Source: Cristatella mucedo (taxonomy: Eukaryota > Bryozoa > Phylactolaemata > Cristatellidae). Taken from it: 64,000 nt of DNA. Below are positions 22,338 through 34,800 of this stretch, piece after piece (positions within the stretch are counted from its first letter, which is position 1; each line of letters starts with the position of its first letter). Where the stretch lies: NCBI GenBank assembly GCA_009760855.2, contig WPIO01000026.1, positions 4,322,501 to 4,386,500 on the forward strand, in the 5' to 3' direction. The position numbers were made by a program, and so were the translations under genes. Under the pieces are notes generated by a model. That model was given only the letters and a program-made list of their open reading frames with translations. It did no database searches and was not told where the DNA came from.

Positions 22338-23740
22338 ATCAGATTGGGAGGATCTTTAACAGTCGAATCAGGGTCAGTGCAGAAATGAGGATAATATTAT
22401 GAGTACTTTTTTAATGTTAGAACACAAACAATACAAATCCTAATCACTCCAAATGCAAATTGATTATCCTCCAATGAAATTACCTCAATGAAATTCTTGA
22501 GAAGGTGTCTACTGTCAGCAAGATTAAGAAACTTTTTAAGGACTGAGCACATGCTTTGGAAACAGCAACTTTTCTAGAATATTTTGGATCGTGTCAAGAT
22601 AGGAGAGGTCGTGAATGTCATTCAGGATTGAGTTTCAGACTTTGAGTGCGTATGAACTACAAATACTATATCTGTCAAACTAGCCGTTGATTAGAGACAC
22701 TGCTGAATGATTTGAACTAGAAGAGCTGGTGCTACTATTCCTAGCCTGATTAGAGAGCAGTTTTGATAGATTGGCTGAAAGAGGAGAACCAAGAGAAAAT
22801 AAAAGTGAGAGAAAGTAATTTTATTTCGCTTCGTTGACCAATTGTGGTGTTAGGATTAGGGAAGAATTAGTTTAATTGGCGACAGGAATTGTAATGACGG
22901 CTAAGCATATCTGAGCTGTTGGGCACGAACTGCAATAGCCTCGTTACATATGCCCAATGATGTCTTATGTTAGAGAACTCTGGGCAGGCGTTGCATTAAG
23001 TAGGCCTTTTCTATAGCATCCTTTCTAAGCAGGCCTAAATGGTTTGCAATGTTAAGAAGTTTTATACAGATTGGACTTCGGAGCACATTTGAGTGAATAG
23101 CGACAGGTCTATTCCGGAGAGGATGCATTGACGTGTTTCAAATTATAAGCGAAATATTTTTGCCGGTACCATTAAAGTGGTTTTTTTGGATTTTCAGAAA
23201 TCAATAGGTTCTTCGATAGCTAGTCACTTCAAGCTGACTTTAATACTGGTTCAGAAACGTGGCTGGGCCATGTCTTGAATATCTATCAAGAAGCGGTTTG
23301 CCCAGTTTAGGTTTCGTCAGGCTGGGAATTTATCACAGAATAGATAGAGCTTTGTAACGTAGGAGTGAAAGTAAAAGAATAGACTGTGCTTAGTTTTGAA
23401 GGTAACAAGACAGAGGATATAAATAGTGAAAATAAAGAGCGATTCAAAGGCACTGGGGTTAAAATAACTTACGCGTTTTCTTGGATGGTTCATCAAACAA
23501 AATTCGGACCCTGAAAGCTGCTGGAAAATGCCAATAAATGAATTCGACCGCTACTTCTATGAAACGTCTGAAATTTAAAAAATATATGCTATACTGCTTT
23601 GTATTCGTACATATAACAATTATACTTTTGTGCTGGCACTCATGATGCTAGCGATCAACAGGTCTCTTTAATGTTCGGATTGCCAACCTGCAATGGGCAC
23701 TGCCGTCTAACGATATAAATGTAGCTTGGGAAAACGATTT
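22338..23740 (-). repeat. Segment A, inverted copy
   Basis: The reverse complement of this stretch follows the A copies at 12.1, 25.4, 32.6 and 41.3 kb. It includes the reverse of CTAATCAGGCTAGGAATAG near 22730, of CCATGCATCCTCTCCGGA near 23120, and of CTTGTCATCTTCAAAACTA near 23400. It continues directly into an inverted X segment. Confidence 0.75.
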
Positions 23741-25260
23741 TGCGTTTGACAGAGCAGCAGATCACACACTGGTGATCCAGTGAAAACCTTTGTAGCCCAA
23801 ACTGTTGTACTGTCGGTACACCAACAGATACACTCTACTGCTGCATGACATTTGTCAGTAGCTTTGTGAATAAGGACTTCCGAAAAATCTGGCCACAGGT
23901 TATATCTGCTGTTAGCTACTAATCATCACTGTATTCGTGGCTATGCCTAGGAGCTCAATGGAATTCCTTGGCAGCCAAATTATTCAAAGGCTGATGAAGC
24001 AGCTTGCTGATTTTGCTCGATACATTTTCATGGTTTCTATTGTTTCTACAGCCGTTTGATTTAAGAAATTGCTCGTTGTCGTCCGAAACGCCACAATTTG
24101 GTAATGCAACAACTGCACAGTGAGCTTGCACTGCCCCTGGCAATTAGGTTGTGGAGGTAACTTCTGTGTGGACCGTATTCGAGCGACTGCTTCAGTAAAA
24201 ACGACAGACATGACATTTGTATATCAAATGCTGCCTTGATATGCTTTGTATGAGGAACCAGCGATTAAGTTAGCTCCGCTGTTTTTATCATGAGGACAAT
24301 ATTTGAGGTATCATAGAAATATTTGAATTATAGAATACTTTACAGTTCGCTTTCATAGATCATTGCAAGTAGAGCTCGTGAGAATTGTGTGTAATTGCCA
24401 ACTCATGTAAGCTGTATCGAAGGTTTTTCATAAGATGTGTAATCACATCGTTACAAAATGTCTTTGCGATTGGTTAGGAACTTTCGTATGAGAAGCTACT
24501 AAAACGCTCTGTTTACCAATGTATATGTCGTTGTCATTATTCTATATCTCACAGTATTGCTTCTCTATCTTTATAGTAAGAATCTCTCTGTATGAGACGT
24601 CTGTTCTATCAACTGGTTAGCCAAAAAATATATGAACGATACGTTGAAAGCTCTGTTTCGAATTCACCACCATAGCAGCTGATAAGGTAGTAGAAGGACA
24701 TCTAGAGTCCAAACAAAATATCATTTTTCAGATACTTGCATTGTCTATAAGCTTTAAAATCCCTAGGCTGCTCACAGACAGTAAGGCAAACTTGATGGAT
24801 ATCAAGAGCAGTGTACATTGCGGCTGGAACTCTGCCGTGGATTTTCACTGATTTCTTGTGTGAAAAGCATTGTGGCCTCTAAAGTTTTTTCCCGGCACTC
24901 GTAGTCCAGCAATAGCAGAAATAGCAACAAACGTGTGCCTACTTTTAGTATGGCTGCCAGGAGAAAGGCGTGCAAAGCGATAGATTCCCACGGAAGGAAT
25001 TATCGTGCCCTCTTAACGATGCCCTGCAGTAGCTGCAGATCTGGTGTTCGCCGAACTTTAACACTCAATCCCCATTCACAGCTCATTCAAGTCACTTAAA
25101 TCGACGTGCAGTGGCACCAAGACTTAACTGCTGACGACATTCACCACTGAGTAGATGACTCACTGAACAGCCGACACTGGCTCGAGGAGCCAGTCGACGA
25201 CCCACAGTCAGCAGCCAGTTACACATGAAGAGAGCCCAAGCTAACCTAGTGATAACCCAT
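23741..25260 (-). repeat. Segment X, inverted copy (lacks its first ~690 bp)
   Basis: The reverse complement matches 31090-32600 and 39770-41275. Landmarks are AATTCCTTGGCAGCCAAATTA, TCAACTGGTTAGCCAA, GCTGATAAGGTAGTAG, and the closing GGCTGCTGACTGTGGGTCGTC phrase near 25195-25220. On the plus strand (sense for the X reading frame) it keeps the open stretch ADKVVEGHLESKQN ... KSSVHCGWNSAVDFH. Confidence 0.7.
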
Positions 25261-25285
25261 CTGCATGACAATCAATCACATGAGT

Positions 25286-25319
25286 CACAATCACAATCAC
25301 AATCACAATCACAATCACA
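25286..25319. repeat. (CACAAT)n microsatellite
   Basis: About five copies of the hexamer CACAAT mark the turning point between the inverted X copy on the left and a direct A copy on the right. Confidence 0.85.
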
Positions 25320-25373
25320 TTAGTCACAAATACCAAGTGAGTGGTGGGCAGGATGGTTACCTAGAGGCTAAGC

Positions 25374-26900
25374 ATTGTGTGATTTGCCGCTCTGTCATCA
25401 ATAAAATTGTTATTCTAAGCTACGTTTATATCGTTAGACACTATTGCCAATTGTTGGATGGCAACCTGGACAGTAAAATGACCATTTGATCGATAAAATC
25501 ATGATGGCCTGCATAAACGTATTATTGCCATAAGTAAGCATTGGAAGCAGTTAAGCATATTTTTAGATGTCACACAATCCACGTATGAAGGCGACAAACC
25601 AATTTCGTAGCAGTTTCCACCCTCATTGGGGGCCGATTTTTTAATGCTTAACCAGCCAAGGTATTGTGTAAATTGTAGGTACCTCAGAGCCATACGATTA
25701 CCTCTTGACTTTCACAATGTATATCCTCTCTCTGGTCTACTTCAAAACTAAGCACAATTTATGACTTCACTTGAACTACTACGATACAAAGCTCTATATA
25801 TCTTGTAATATATTCTAGCCTGATAGCACTACACTCAAATAATGCTTCAGGAGGCACAGCTCAACATTAAAACCTAGGCACACCCACGTTTCTTAAATGT
25901 ATCAATACAGCCGGAAGTAAATAGCTAACAGAGCACCTATTGATTGTCCAAAATTAAAAAGAGAAATATTTTAAATGGACTGCCCAAAATATTTGGCCTA
26001 TAATCTTAAGCACGTCCATGCATCCTGTTCGAAAGAGGCGTGTCACGAGTTGCTCAAATGTCAAAATCAAATCCGCAATCTCCGAAGTCAAATCAGCATA
26101 CAAGCTTATTTACAGTGCAAACCATTTAGGCCTGCTTTGAAACGGACACCGTGGATAAGGCTGCCTACTCAATGCAACGACTTCCAGAGTTCTCTAACTC
26201 AAGAAACCATTAAGCATACGTAATGAGGCTATTGTAAATCGTGCAAAACAGTTTAGCTATGCCTAGCCGTCGTTAAAATTGCAGTTGCCTATTTAAACCA
26301 GTTCTTCCCTAATCATGTTACATCAAGCAGCCGATAAATGGACTTGAAGTAACTTTCACTCACTTTTATTTTCTCTTGGTTCTCCTCTTTCAGCCGATCT
26401 ATCAAAACTGCTCTCTAATCAGGCTAGGAATCGTAGCACCAGGCCTTCTGATTGAAATCATACAGCAGTGTCTCTAAAAATAACCTCTAATTCTTTGCAT
26501 ATGGCCTCTAAAGTTCATATGCTGCCAAAGCCTGGAACTCAATCCTGACTGACATTCACGAACTCTCCAGCCTTGACAAGATCGAAAATATACCATACAA
26601 ATTGATGTTCATACAGCATGTGCGAAGTTCTATTAAAGTGTAATAAGCTTGCTGACAGTGGGCACCTTAACAATTATTTCATTAGGTAATTTCTTTAGAG
26701 TATGTGCAAAGTGCTTTAGAAGCGATTCGGTTTCTCTTTTCTTTGGTTATGACATTAAAGAAATACTCATAATATTATCCTTAATAATGAAGTTTAGCCG
26801 ATTAAGTAGTTGTAGATTCTCCGAATGTTTAATTCATTTAAATAGATCAATGTCTGAATCTGCAGGCTCAATTTAGGCGTTGTTTATCATTTTACATTAT
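25374..26900 (+). repeat. Segment A, direct copy
   Basis: The stretch begins at TGTGATTTGCCGCTCTG and matches the other A copies. The decayed LINE C-terminal coding is easiest to see here near 26515-26560 (AAAGCCTGGAACTC). There is no intact gene. Confidence 0.75.
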
Positions 26901-26946
26901 TACTACTCTGTTGCTTGGTATTCTGGCATGGTTTGCAATTGCATTG

Positions 26947-26948
<2 letters not shown>

Positions 26949-26994
<46 letters not shown>

Positions 26995-27046
26995 TATAAC
27001 CGTTTGCCTGTGTGTGCATATGTGTGTGTGTGTGTCTCTGTGTGCC

Positions 27047-27098
<52 letters not shown>
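26949..27098. repeat. (TA)n and (GT)n microsatellites
   Basis: A TA tract (about 26949-26991) is followed by two GT tracts (about 27009-27098). They create artificial open frames coding for poly-YI and poly-VC on one strand and poly-HT on the other, which are not genes. Confidence 0.9.
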
Positions 27099-27103
<5 letters not shown>

Positions 27104-27117
27104 TTGTGAGTATGCAT

Positions 27118-28612
27118 ATATATAAAACCGTTACCATGTCCTCCTCAGGCTCAGAAGCATGTCTCCAGGCCTCAACGGGTCAATCCACGGACACTGAGCC
27201 CACAGGGACTGCAACCCGTATCTTAGCGTATGCTGTCTCGGTGCCTAAGCAACCCCACCTAGGTTCTCTAGCCCCTAAGCCAAGCTTCAATAGATGAGCA
27301 GCCCTGAGATCTATCATTCCTGCTAAAAAACCTGAGGATTCCTCTGGGATGTCTACTATGGTCATGGCTCCTGGGGATAGGCAACCCACACCCTAATCAT
27401 GTCTTCTTCTGCCTGTGTGGGAAGCTCCCGTCGGCCACCACATTTGTACGCCCTTAGTTCAGGCCCTTCACACCACTGTTTTTCCATCATGCTACCTGCA
27501 CTTCACCCAGATACAGTCTTTATGCTCTCAGATTTTTTAGAAAAACAACTCCAATTCCATTGGCCGATGCTGGCTCTGCCTCTTCGTCAGTTCATCTGCG
27601 ACGGTACTCAGCGAGCACCGTCCTAGATTCACGACACCCTGTCTGTGGAAGAATGTCTTCCTCTGGGATCTAGCTTTCAACTGCACGCACCCGTGACCTC
27701 CCTCCATCCCCGTTGATGACCCCCCTTGGCATTGCTGCAACTGTCAATCCACCCTAGACAGCTCGCCATGCACCGGTGCCGACGAATGCTGAGTTAACCC
27801 ATACCTGCATCTCAGCCCATGAGGCAGCTGTCACCGACTTCTATAGAAGCTCTATGTTCGAATCGTGAATTCTCCGACATGTGGCCGCCCCGTCTACACA
27901 AAGACCTCCTAGTCGGTGTTAAGCGGATAAATATGCCTTTTTCTAAGATATTTCTTCAAGCCTGAGGGTCTGCAGGTCTGCGTGTCTAATGCTGGACTGT
28001 GCGATTCGAAGCTAGTTATGCTGTTCCCGCTCGCGAAGTAAAGTGTCGTCGCCATCACAGTTGCGAGGGCTGTGCCAGCCTCAATCATCCCTCATCACAG
28101 GGGGATCCATGAGCTACCGGACGATGACTCGTGTGCCTGGTTCGAAGTTCCACTAGGTCTCGAGCAGCCTTTTGCTAAAACGCAACCGGTCTGCCCTTCC
28201 CTCCTATGCCCATTAACCTATTTCAAGTCAGCTTTTTTCTTCTTGGCAAATGCTTGAGGCCCTGCATACTTTCCTCCTGCCTCGGCTTGACTAACTTCGT
28301 CGGGCACTGCTAGTGCCAAAGGCTGGCCCACAACCAATCAAACAGGCTTCGATTGAGCTACTGGTTTTGGTGAGGTGGTCACGCAACTACGAGTTGGAAT
28401 TTATCCCGTCTTTGCCTGGGTCTGCGGTCGGGCTTGGCCTAGTCAGTTTCTTGACGAACGCCTCCATCCTACGTGCTGCACAAGGCTGTCGCATGCCGTG
28501 TTCACCCAACGTGTGGGTCTGTCAAGTTTGCCTTCACCGACCCTACCGAGCCGTGGTCAGCTTGGAGAGTAGGCCATTGTCTGATAGAGAGCCATCATCG
28601 TCAGTTGGCTAG
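27118..28612 (+). repeat. Segment S, longest copy
   Basis: The segment shares GGCTCAGAAGCATG, CAGCCCATGAGGCAG, GAGGGTCTGCAGGT and TTCTTGACGAACGCCTCCAT with the copies at 13.8 and 38.0 kb. At 27540-27710 the minus strand reads KARSQRKTFFHRQGVVNLG. This resembles the C-terminal phrase of RT-like ORFs of endonuclease/RT type, so part of S may be another old retroelement. No intact gene is visible. Confidence 0.6.
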
Positions 28613-29000
28613 ACGTAATGCTGTCTGTAAAAGTGCAAAGCCATAAAGAGTAAGTGCTTACTTAAGCGAACTCAAAACCTAAGGATCTTTTGGTAAGAAT
28701 AAAGTCGCCAATATACTGTATCTCACAAAACAAAGAGATAGGAAAAATCTGAACTGAGTCAGAATAACAGTCCAGGTATGAGTAAAAAGAATAATAATAG
28801 TACATTTGTCATATAACAGCAGAGAACTCGTTCTCTGTCTAGGCACCCAACAAGTGTCCTCTAAAGGAAGCATGATCGAATAGTTAATGTTAGCTTGACC
28901 GTTAACCGAATCGGCTTGGAAAAAGCATCCAATTAGCTTCTCTGTATTTTTTACACTGAATTGGCAGGTTTTATTTTGACTGGGATAACGAAAAAGCCTT
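28613..29000 (+). repeat. Segment J, copy 1 (pre-insertion flank)
   Basis: The stretch matches 38690-39061, with the phrases GCCAATATACTGTATCTCAC, TTAGCTTGACCGT and GGTTTTATTTTGACTGGGAT. It contains a decayed LINE or SINE tail on the minus strand (GAGAACTCGTTCTCTGTCTAGG). It ends exactly where LINE copy 7 begins. Confidence 0.7.
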
Positions 29001-30398
29001 AATAATAATAATAATAATGCACTTGATAAAGCACCCTCAGAGAACTTAATCTCTTTCTAGGCGCTATCCATTTGCTACAAAGTGAAATACGACTGAATGG
29101 TAAGTAAAATCATGCTTGAAAAACAAGCAAAATGAATAATATGGTTGGGGTGACATTCACAGGGTCAGCATGCAAATGTGGTTACTAGCAGCATGCACAG
29201 TGTCAGCACACATGAGCACATGAAGGACGAATCACAGGGACCCATTAAATGCTGTCTTAAATAGGTGTGTTTTTAAGTTCCTTTTAAATGTGGTCAGGTC
29301 AGGGGATGTTCTTACGCAGGTCGAGAAGGAGGTCCAGGATTTGGGAGCATACGACCTAAATGCATGGTCTCCAAATGATTTAAGGTTTGTACGAGGTATT
29401 TCTAGACCGTTGGATCCCAAAAGGCAGGTGGTGCGATGCTTGGCCTGATGGGTAGCATATCTGAGAGATAGACTGAAGCCATAGAATGAAGGGACCTAAA
29501 AGTGAGCAACAAAACCTTGAAGTCAATCCGTTGCTTGACTGGTAGCCAGTGCAGGTCGGCGAGAAGTGGAGTAATGTGGCGACTGCGACGCTCACGACAG
29601 ACAAGCCTAGCTGCAGAGTTTCGCACCAGCTGCAATCGCCTGATCGTACATGCTGGTAGGCCAGTAAGCAGTGAGTTACAGAAGTCGAGACGGGATGTCA
29701 TGAATGCATGGACCAACTTGGACGTGGTATCCTTATCTAAAGAAGCCCGAATTTTAGCAATGTTATGAAGCTGAAAATAAGCAGATTTAACTGTGGAGCT
29801 GATATGGTCGTCTAACGAGAGGTCGCTTTGGAATGTGACACCTAGATTTCGAGCTGATTCAACTGAAGATATGCTGGCAGAGCCAATTTTGAGAGTCTGC
29901 GTTTCCAATCTCTGAATCACACTGGGTTTCCCCATAGCTAGTAAGTTAGTTTTATCAATGTTTAGTTTTAGAAAATTTGCTGCCACCTATGTGCGGATGT
30001 CATCAATGCATGCAGCAAGTGAGTTAAGAGAATTGGAGGTGCTCGAAGGCTGGGAGGGATCAAAGCAAAGGTGCTACTGAGTGTCATCCGCATAGAAGTG
30101 AGAGCCTAGATTGATCTTGGCAATCACATCAGCAAGAGGGAGAGTATAAACCATGAAAAGAACCGGACCCAGCGCGGAGCTCTGAGGTACTCCATATTTC
30201 AGAGGTACTTCAGATGATCTTCGTCCATTCTTGTAAATACTCTGGAGTCTCCCAATGAGATAGGACCTGAACCACTACAGAGCAGTGCCGGTGATGCCCA
30301 GGTGAGATGAGACGCGCTCTAGAAGAACTTTGTGATCGATGGTATCAAAAGCTGCCGAAAGATCGAGCAAAACAAGCAGAGACAGTCTACCCATGTCT
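29001..30398 (-). mobile_element. L2/CR1-type LINE, 5'-truncated (copy 7), with empty-site comparison
   Basis: The minus strand carries RT from just before motif A (LLVLLDLS-like region near 30370) through the motif B/C region near 30190-30090, then ORF2 to the C-terminus. The main open stretch is 29986-29402, with LVHAFMTSRLDFCNSLLTGLP. The 3' UTR ends in a TTA-type tract at 29001-29018. GCCTT borders the element on both sides (28996-29000 and 30399-30403). At 39055-39068 the related segment has AAAACCTTCAGGCAT with no LINE. So this insertion postdates the duplication of the J-X segments. Confidence 0.82.
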
Positions 30399-30403
30399 GC
30401 CTT

Positions 30404-32600
30404 GAGGCATCCGACGCTGGTGCAAATTATGACTGCATAGCCAGGGAAAGGATTCCAGAGCTTCTGCCAAGTATATTTGCATATTTGTTGGCTAGGCAGT
30501 TTCGGTGTCTCCAGCTTAATCTTGTTAGACAGGGTAAAGTTCCTTAGCCCGGCCTAGTGGCTCGCTATGGCTTGCATCATCCACACCTAGCCGAACCTCT
30601 TAACTTGTTTTAGCCTCCATGAGAAGCCAGTCTGCATACCATCTATAATTTAGCCGTTCCATTATTTGATCTATAGAAATTGTGTGACTATGTTTTTTGC
30701 TCTCATTGTCACAATGCTATTCAAATCAACTCCAGGATACTTAGGTTACAACATCTGTTGCCCTGCTGCTGAATATGAAATATAATTATTAGCTTACCTG
30801 AGCAGCTACTTCCATGCGACTTGCATTCTCATACACCCCCTAAAGGTACTATGCATCTCGCTTTTTCTTTGAAGGTGAGATAGTGAGATGGTGTATGTTT
30901 ACCGTACCTTTACCTAAAGAGATCAGCTTAAGCTCTATGCCTGGACTCTAGATAACCGTCCTGCCCACCATGCACTCAGTTTTTGTGCTTTTGAAAGGTT
31001 ACTGACAGCTTTACAGTTGTGACATTTCAGTCTCAGTCAGAATACATTTTGAAATGCAGTATTCAGTGTTTCGATTATTTTCATGACGATGGAAAATCAC
31101 TAGGTTAACTTGGGCTCTCTTGATGTGTGACTGGCTGCTGACTGTTGGTCGTCGACAGGCTCATCGAGCCAGGTTCGGCAGTTTAGTGCCGAACCTGAGT
31201 AAACCACTTGATGTCGTTAGCGGCTAAGTATTGGCGCCACTGCATCTGCATTGCAGTGACGCATCAGCTGTGGATGGTGATTGAGTGATATACTTTGAAG
31301 AACACCAGATCTGCGGCTACTGCAGGGCATTGTTTAGAGGGCATGTACATTCCTTCCGTGGAAATCCAACACTGTGCAAGGCTTTCTCCTGGAAGCCAGG
31401 TTTGAGGTAGATACACGTTTGTAGCTCTTCTGCTATAACTGGACTATAAGTGCTGGACCAACATTTTATAGGCCATATTGCTTTTCAAATAGGAAAACAG
31501 TGGAAATGCATCTCAGAATGCATGGTGCCACGCAAGCTGCTCTTGGCATCAATCAAGGTGGCTTTACTTGCTTTGAGCAGCCTAGCGATTTCGAAACATA
31601 CTGACGGTGCAAGTATCTTCAAAATGCTAATTTCTTCGGACTCTCAATTTCCTCCCACTACCTTACCAGCTATGATTGTGAGTTCCAAACGAGTCTGTCA
31701 ACGTAACGTTCATAGTTATTTTGGCCAACCAGTTGATAGAGCAAACTTTCGATACCGAGAGATTCTTACCGCGAGACAAAGATGCAATACTGTAAAATAC
31801 AGAATAAGCACGTCATATATTTTTTTCAAACAGACACGTTTTAGTAGCCTCTCAAATGAAAGTGCCAAACCAATCGCAAAGACATTTTGTAATGATATTA
31901 TTACACTTCTTACGAAAAACCTTTGATACAGCTTACAAGAGCTGGCAATTATACATAATTCTAACGAACTCTATTTGCTCAAAAACGGACGGTCGAGTAT
32001 TCTATAATTCAAATATTTCTACAATACCTCAAATATTATCTTCATCGTCAAAACAGTAAACCTAAATTAAGTCCAGGCTCCTACTGCAAAGCCTATCTAG
32101 GCCACATTTGGTATGCCCATGTAATTTCAGTCGTTTCTACTAAAGCACTCGCTCAAATATGGCCTACGGAGAAGTTACTTTTACAGCCCACTTGCATGGA
32201 GCAGTGCAGACTAACAATGCAGTTCGTTGCATTAGCAAAATTGTTGCATTTTGGATGTCAACAGGTAATCTCGCTTACCGAACGGCTCTAAAAAGAAAGG
32301 AAAACCCTCTGAATATATAGAGCGAAATCAGTGGGCCACCACCGGCCTTCAAATAATTTGGCTGCCAAGGAATTCCATTAAACTCCCAGGCACAGTCACG
32401 AGCATTGTGATAATTGGCAACTGACAGCACGGATAACCTGACGCCAGATTTTTTGAAAATTCTTATTTACAAAGCTACTGACCAATGTTAGGCAGCATTA
32501 GAGTGTATATGTTGGTGTTTCGACAGCACAACAGTTTGGGCTACTTAGTTTTTCAATGTTCCACCAGTTTGTGATCTGCTGCTCTGTCAAAAGCAGAATA
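30404..32600 (+). repeat. Segment X, copy with full length
   Basis: The segment matches 39062-41275 in order: GGCATCC(G/A)ACGCTGGT start, TTGCATCATCCACACCTAGCCGAA, GGCTGCTGACTG, CTGCATTGCAGTGAC, CTGCGGCTACTGCAGGGCATTG, then an AT-rich end. The first ~450 bp resemble a decayed LINE C-terminus. A minus-strand frame conserved among X copies lies near 31700-31500 and has one stop in this copy. Confidence 0.75.
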
Positions 32601-34015
32601 TGTTTATCATGCTACGCTTATATATTTAGACGGCTGTGCCTATTGCAGGTTGACAACCCGAACAGTAAAGAGACCTGTTGATCGATAGCATCATGCAGGC
32701 CAGCATGAAAGTATGATTTTTTTCGCTTGAATGAAAAGCGGTTAATAATGTTTTTTAGACCTCAGACTTTCCATGTAAGTAGCGGCCAAATCAATTTATT
32801 GGCATTTTACAGCACCTCTCATGGTCCGATTTTCAAGTGATGAACAATCCAAGGAAATGTTTAAGTTGTAATGACCCAGTGCCGTTGAATGGCTCTTTAT
32901 TTTCACGATGTATATCCTCTGTCTTGTCATCTTCAAAACTAAGCACAGTATGTGTTTTTACTTTCACTCCTAGGAAACAAAGCTCTATCTATTCTGTGAT
33001 CCGTTCCAACCTGATAAAACCCAAACTAGGCAAACTGCTTTTGGATACACGGCTTAATTTTCAAAAGTAGGCCCAGCCACGATTCTGAAATATATTGACG
33101 ACAACCGGCAGTAACTACCTATCTAAGAATCTATTGATGTCAAAAATTTGAAAAAATACATTTTCAAGGGCTTCGGCAAATGTAATTCACCTATTATCTA
33201 AAACACGTCCATGCATCCTCTCCGGAAGAGATCTTTTACTAGTCGCTCAAGCCTGCTCCAAAGTCTAATCCGCCTACAGCTTCTTAAAATTGCAAATAGT
33301 TTAAGGCCTGCTTAGAAAAGGATACTATAGAAAAGGCTCTCTACTCAATGCAACGCTTGCCCAAAGTTCATAAATTCAGGACAGCATTGAGCATGCTTAT
33401 TATGGCTATTGAAGTTTGTGACGAATAGTTCATATAGGCTTAGCTGTCGTTCAAATGGCAGTCGCCGGAACTCAAATTCTTCATTAATCATAATACCCCT
33501 ATCTGTTATTAAAGCGAATTCAAATTACTTTTATTCACTTTAATTTGCTTTTAGTTCTGCTCGTTTAGCAAATCTATCTAAATTGCTCACTAATCAGGCT
33601 AGGAATAGTAGCACCAGCTCTTCTACTTCAAATCATTCAGCAGTGTCTCTAACCAACCTCTAATTCGAAAGACATAGTATCTGTAGTTTGTATGCTTGCA
33701 TTGAATGAAATTCAATCCTGACTGACATTCACAACATCTCCTGGCTTGGAGGATTGAAAATATGCTATGAAAGTAGATGTTTCCACAGCATGTGCTAAGT
33801 CCTTTAACGTGTCTTTAGCTTTTGGACAATAGGTGCGTTAGGGATGATTTCATAGAGTTTATTTCTTTAGAGCATATGCAAAGTGCCTTTGAAGTGATTT
33901 GGTTTTTTAGTGTTTGAGTTTTTACATTAAAAATTACTCATACTATTATCCTCAATTGTACAAATAACCTGATTCGACTGTTAAAGATCCTCCCAATCTT
34001 ATGTTCATTACCATA
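32600..34015 (+). repeat. Segment A, direct copy (truncated by segment B)
   Basis: The stretch matches the other A copies up to TCCCAATCTTATGTTCATTA. Segment B then starts, so the last ~100 bp of A and the usual microsatellite are missing. Confidence 0.75.
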
Positions 34016-34499
34016 ACCTTGCACTGCCTTCATCTCTACAGACAAGCTTGGGTTGCTAATTCTGCCTAGCAAAAATTAAAAGAGTATAGACAGCTTAAAT
34101 TTGAGAAAAACGTCGCATGAACGTAAGAATCTAGCTTTAGTATCGTGTCCTCACGCTGACACTGCCTCCATAGATCCCTAATGGTAAGGAGAATCGTGAA
34201 ATTTCATCGCATCACAGAAGCGACGAGAACTGTCATAATTAATTGTCGGGAAATGTGACTTCGGTTTTTCCTTTGAACTTGCCAGTTGAAAAGATTATGA
34301 CAATTATTTGCAGTAAATACTGCTTTCCTGAGCTGCTAGACAAACATAGTGGCTTTCGTATCCCCGCATACCCTCTGAGCATGCTAAGATGCTAGCTTTT
34401 AATTTGACAGCGAGATCCTCTATTTTGCCGTGGCTTACCTAATAACAATCGCTCCAATTGCTTTTCAGAATCTTACTGATTACCCACATCTCCAACAAA

Positions 34500-34800
34500 C
34501 CTTACACTCCTTGGAAACCGTGCATTTAGGTCGTGTGCCCCAAAGTCTAGAACTCACTCCCAATTTGCTTAGCAACATATCCTGACTGGACCATCTTTCA
34601 TAAGAAACTGAAAGCGCATCTGTTTCTCACAGCAATAGGTGAGTTGACCAGGTTCAACCTTTATGTTCACGTGGGTAATGAAACCGTGCATGCTAACACT
34701 AACCGTACTTGCACGCTCATCTTGTGCACATCACTCCTAACCGTGTCATTCCCGTCGCTAATTGAGCATGTTATTACTAACCGTTTGATCGCATTACCCA
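34500..34800 (+). mobile_element. LINE 3' end remnant inside segment B
   Basis: This is the counterpart of the remnant at 15030-15415. It has the CTTGGAAACCGTGCATTTAGG start and the 3' UTR phrases TGCATGCTAACACTAACCG and ATCACTCCTAACCGTGTCATT. The final tail is lost in the deletion at 34806. Confidence 0.6.

Noticed and set aside
25286-25319. Short regular repeats as a CRISPR-like array
   Set aside because: It is a pure CACAAT microsatellite with no spacers, in a eukaryotic context.
31450-31926. 158-residue plus-strand frame in segment X as a gene
   Set aside because: The matching stretch in the other X copies is not open in this frame. The opposite strand shows better frame conservation.
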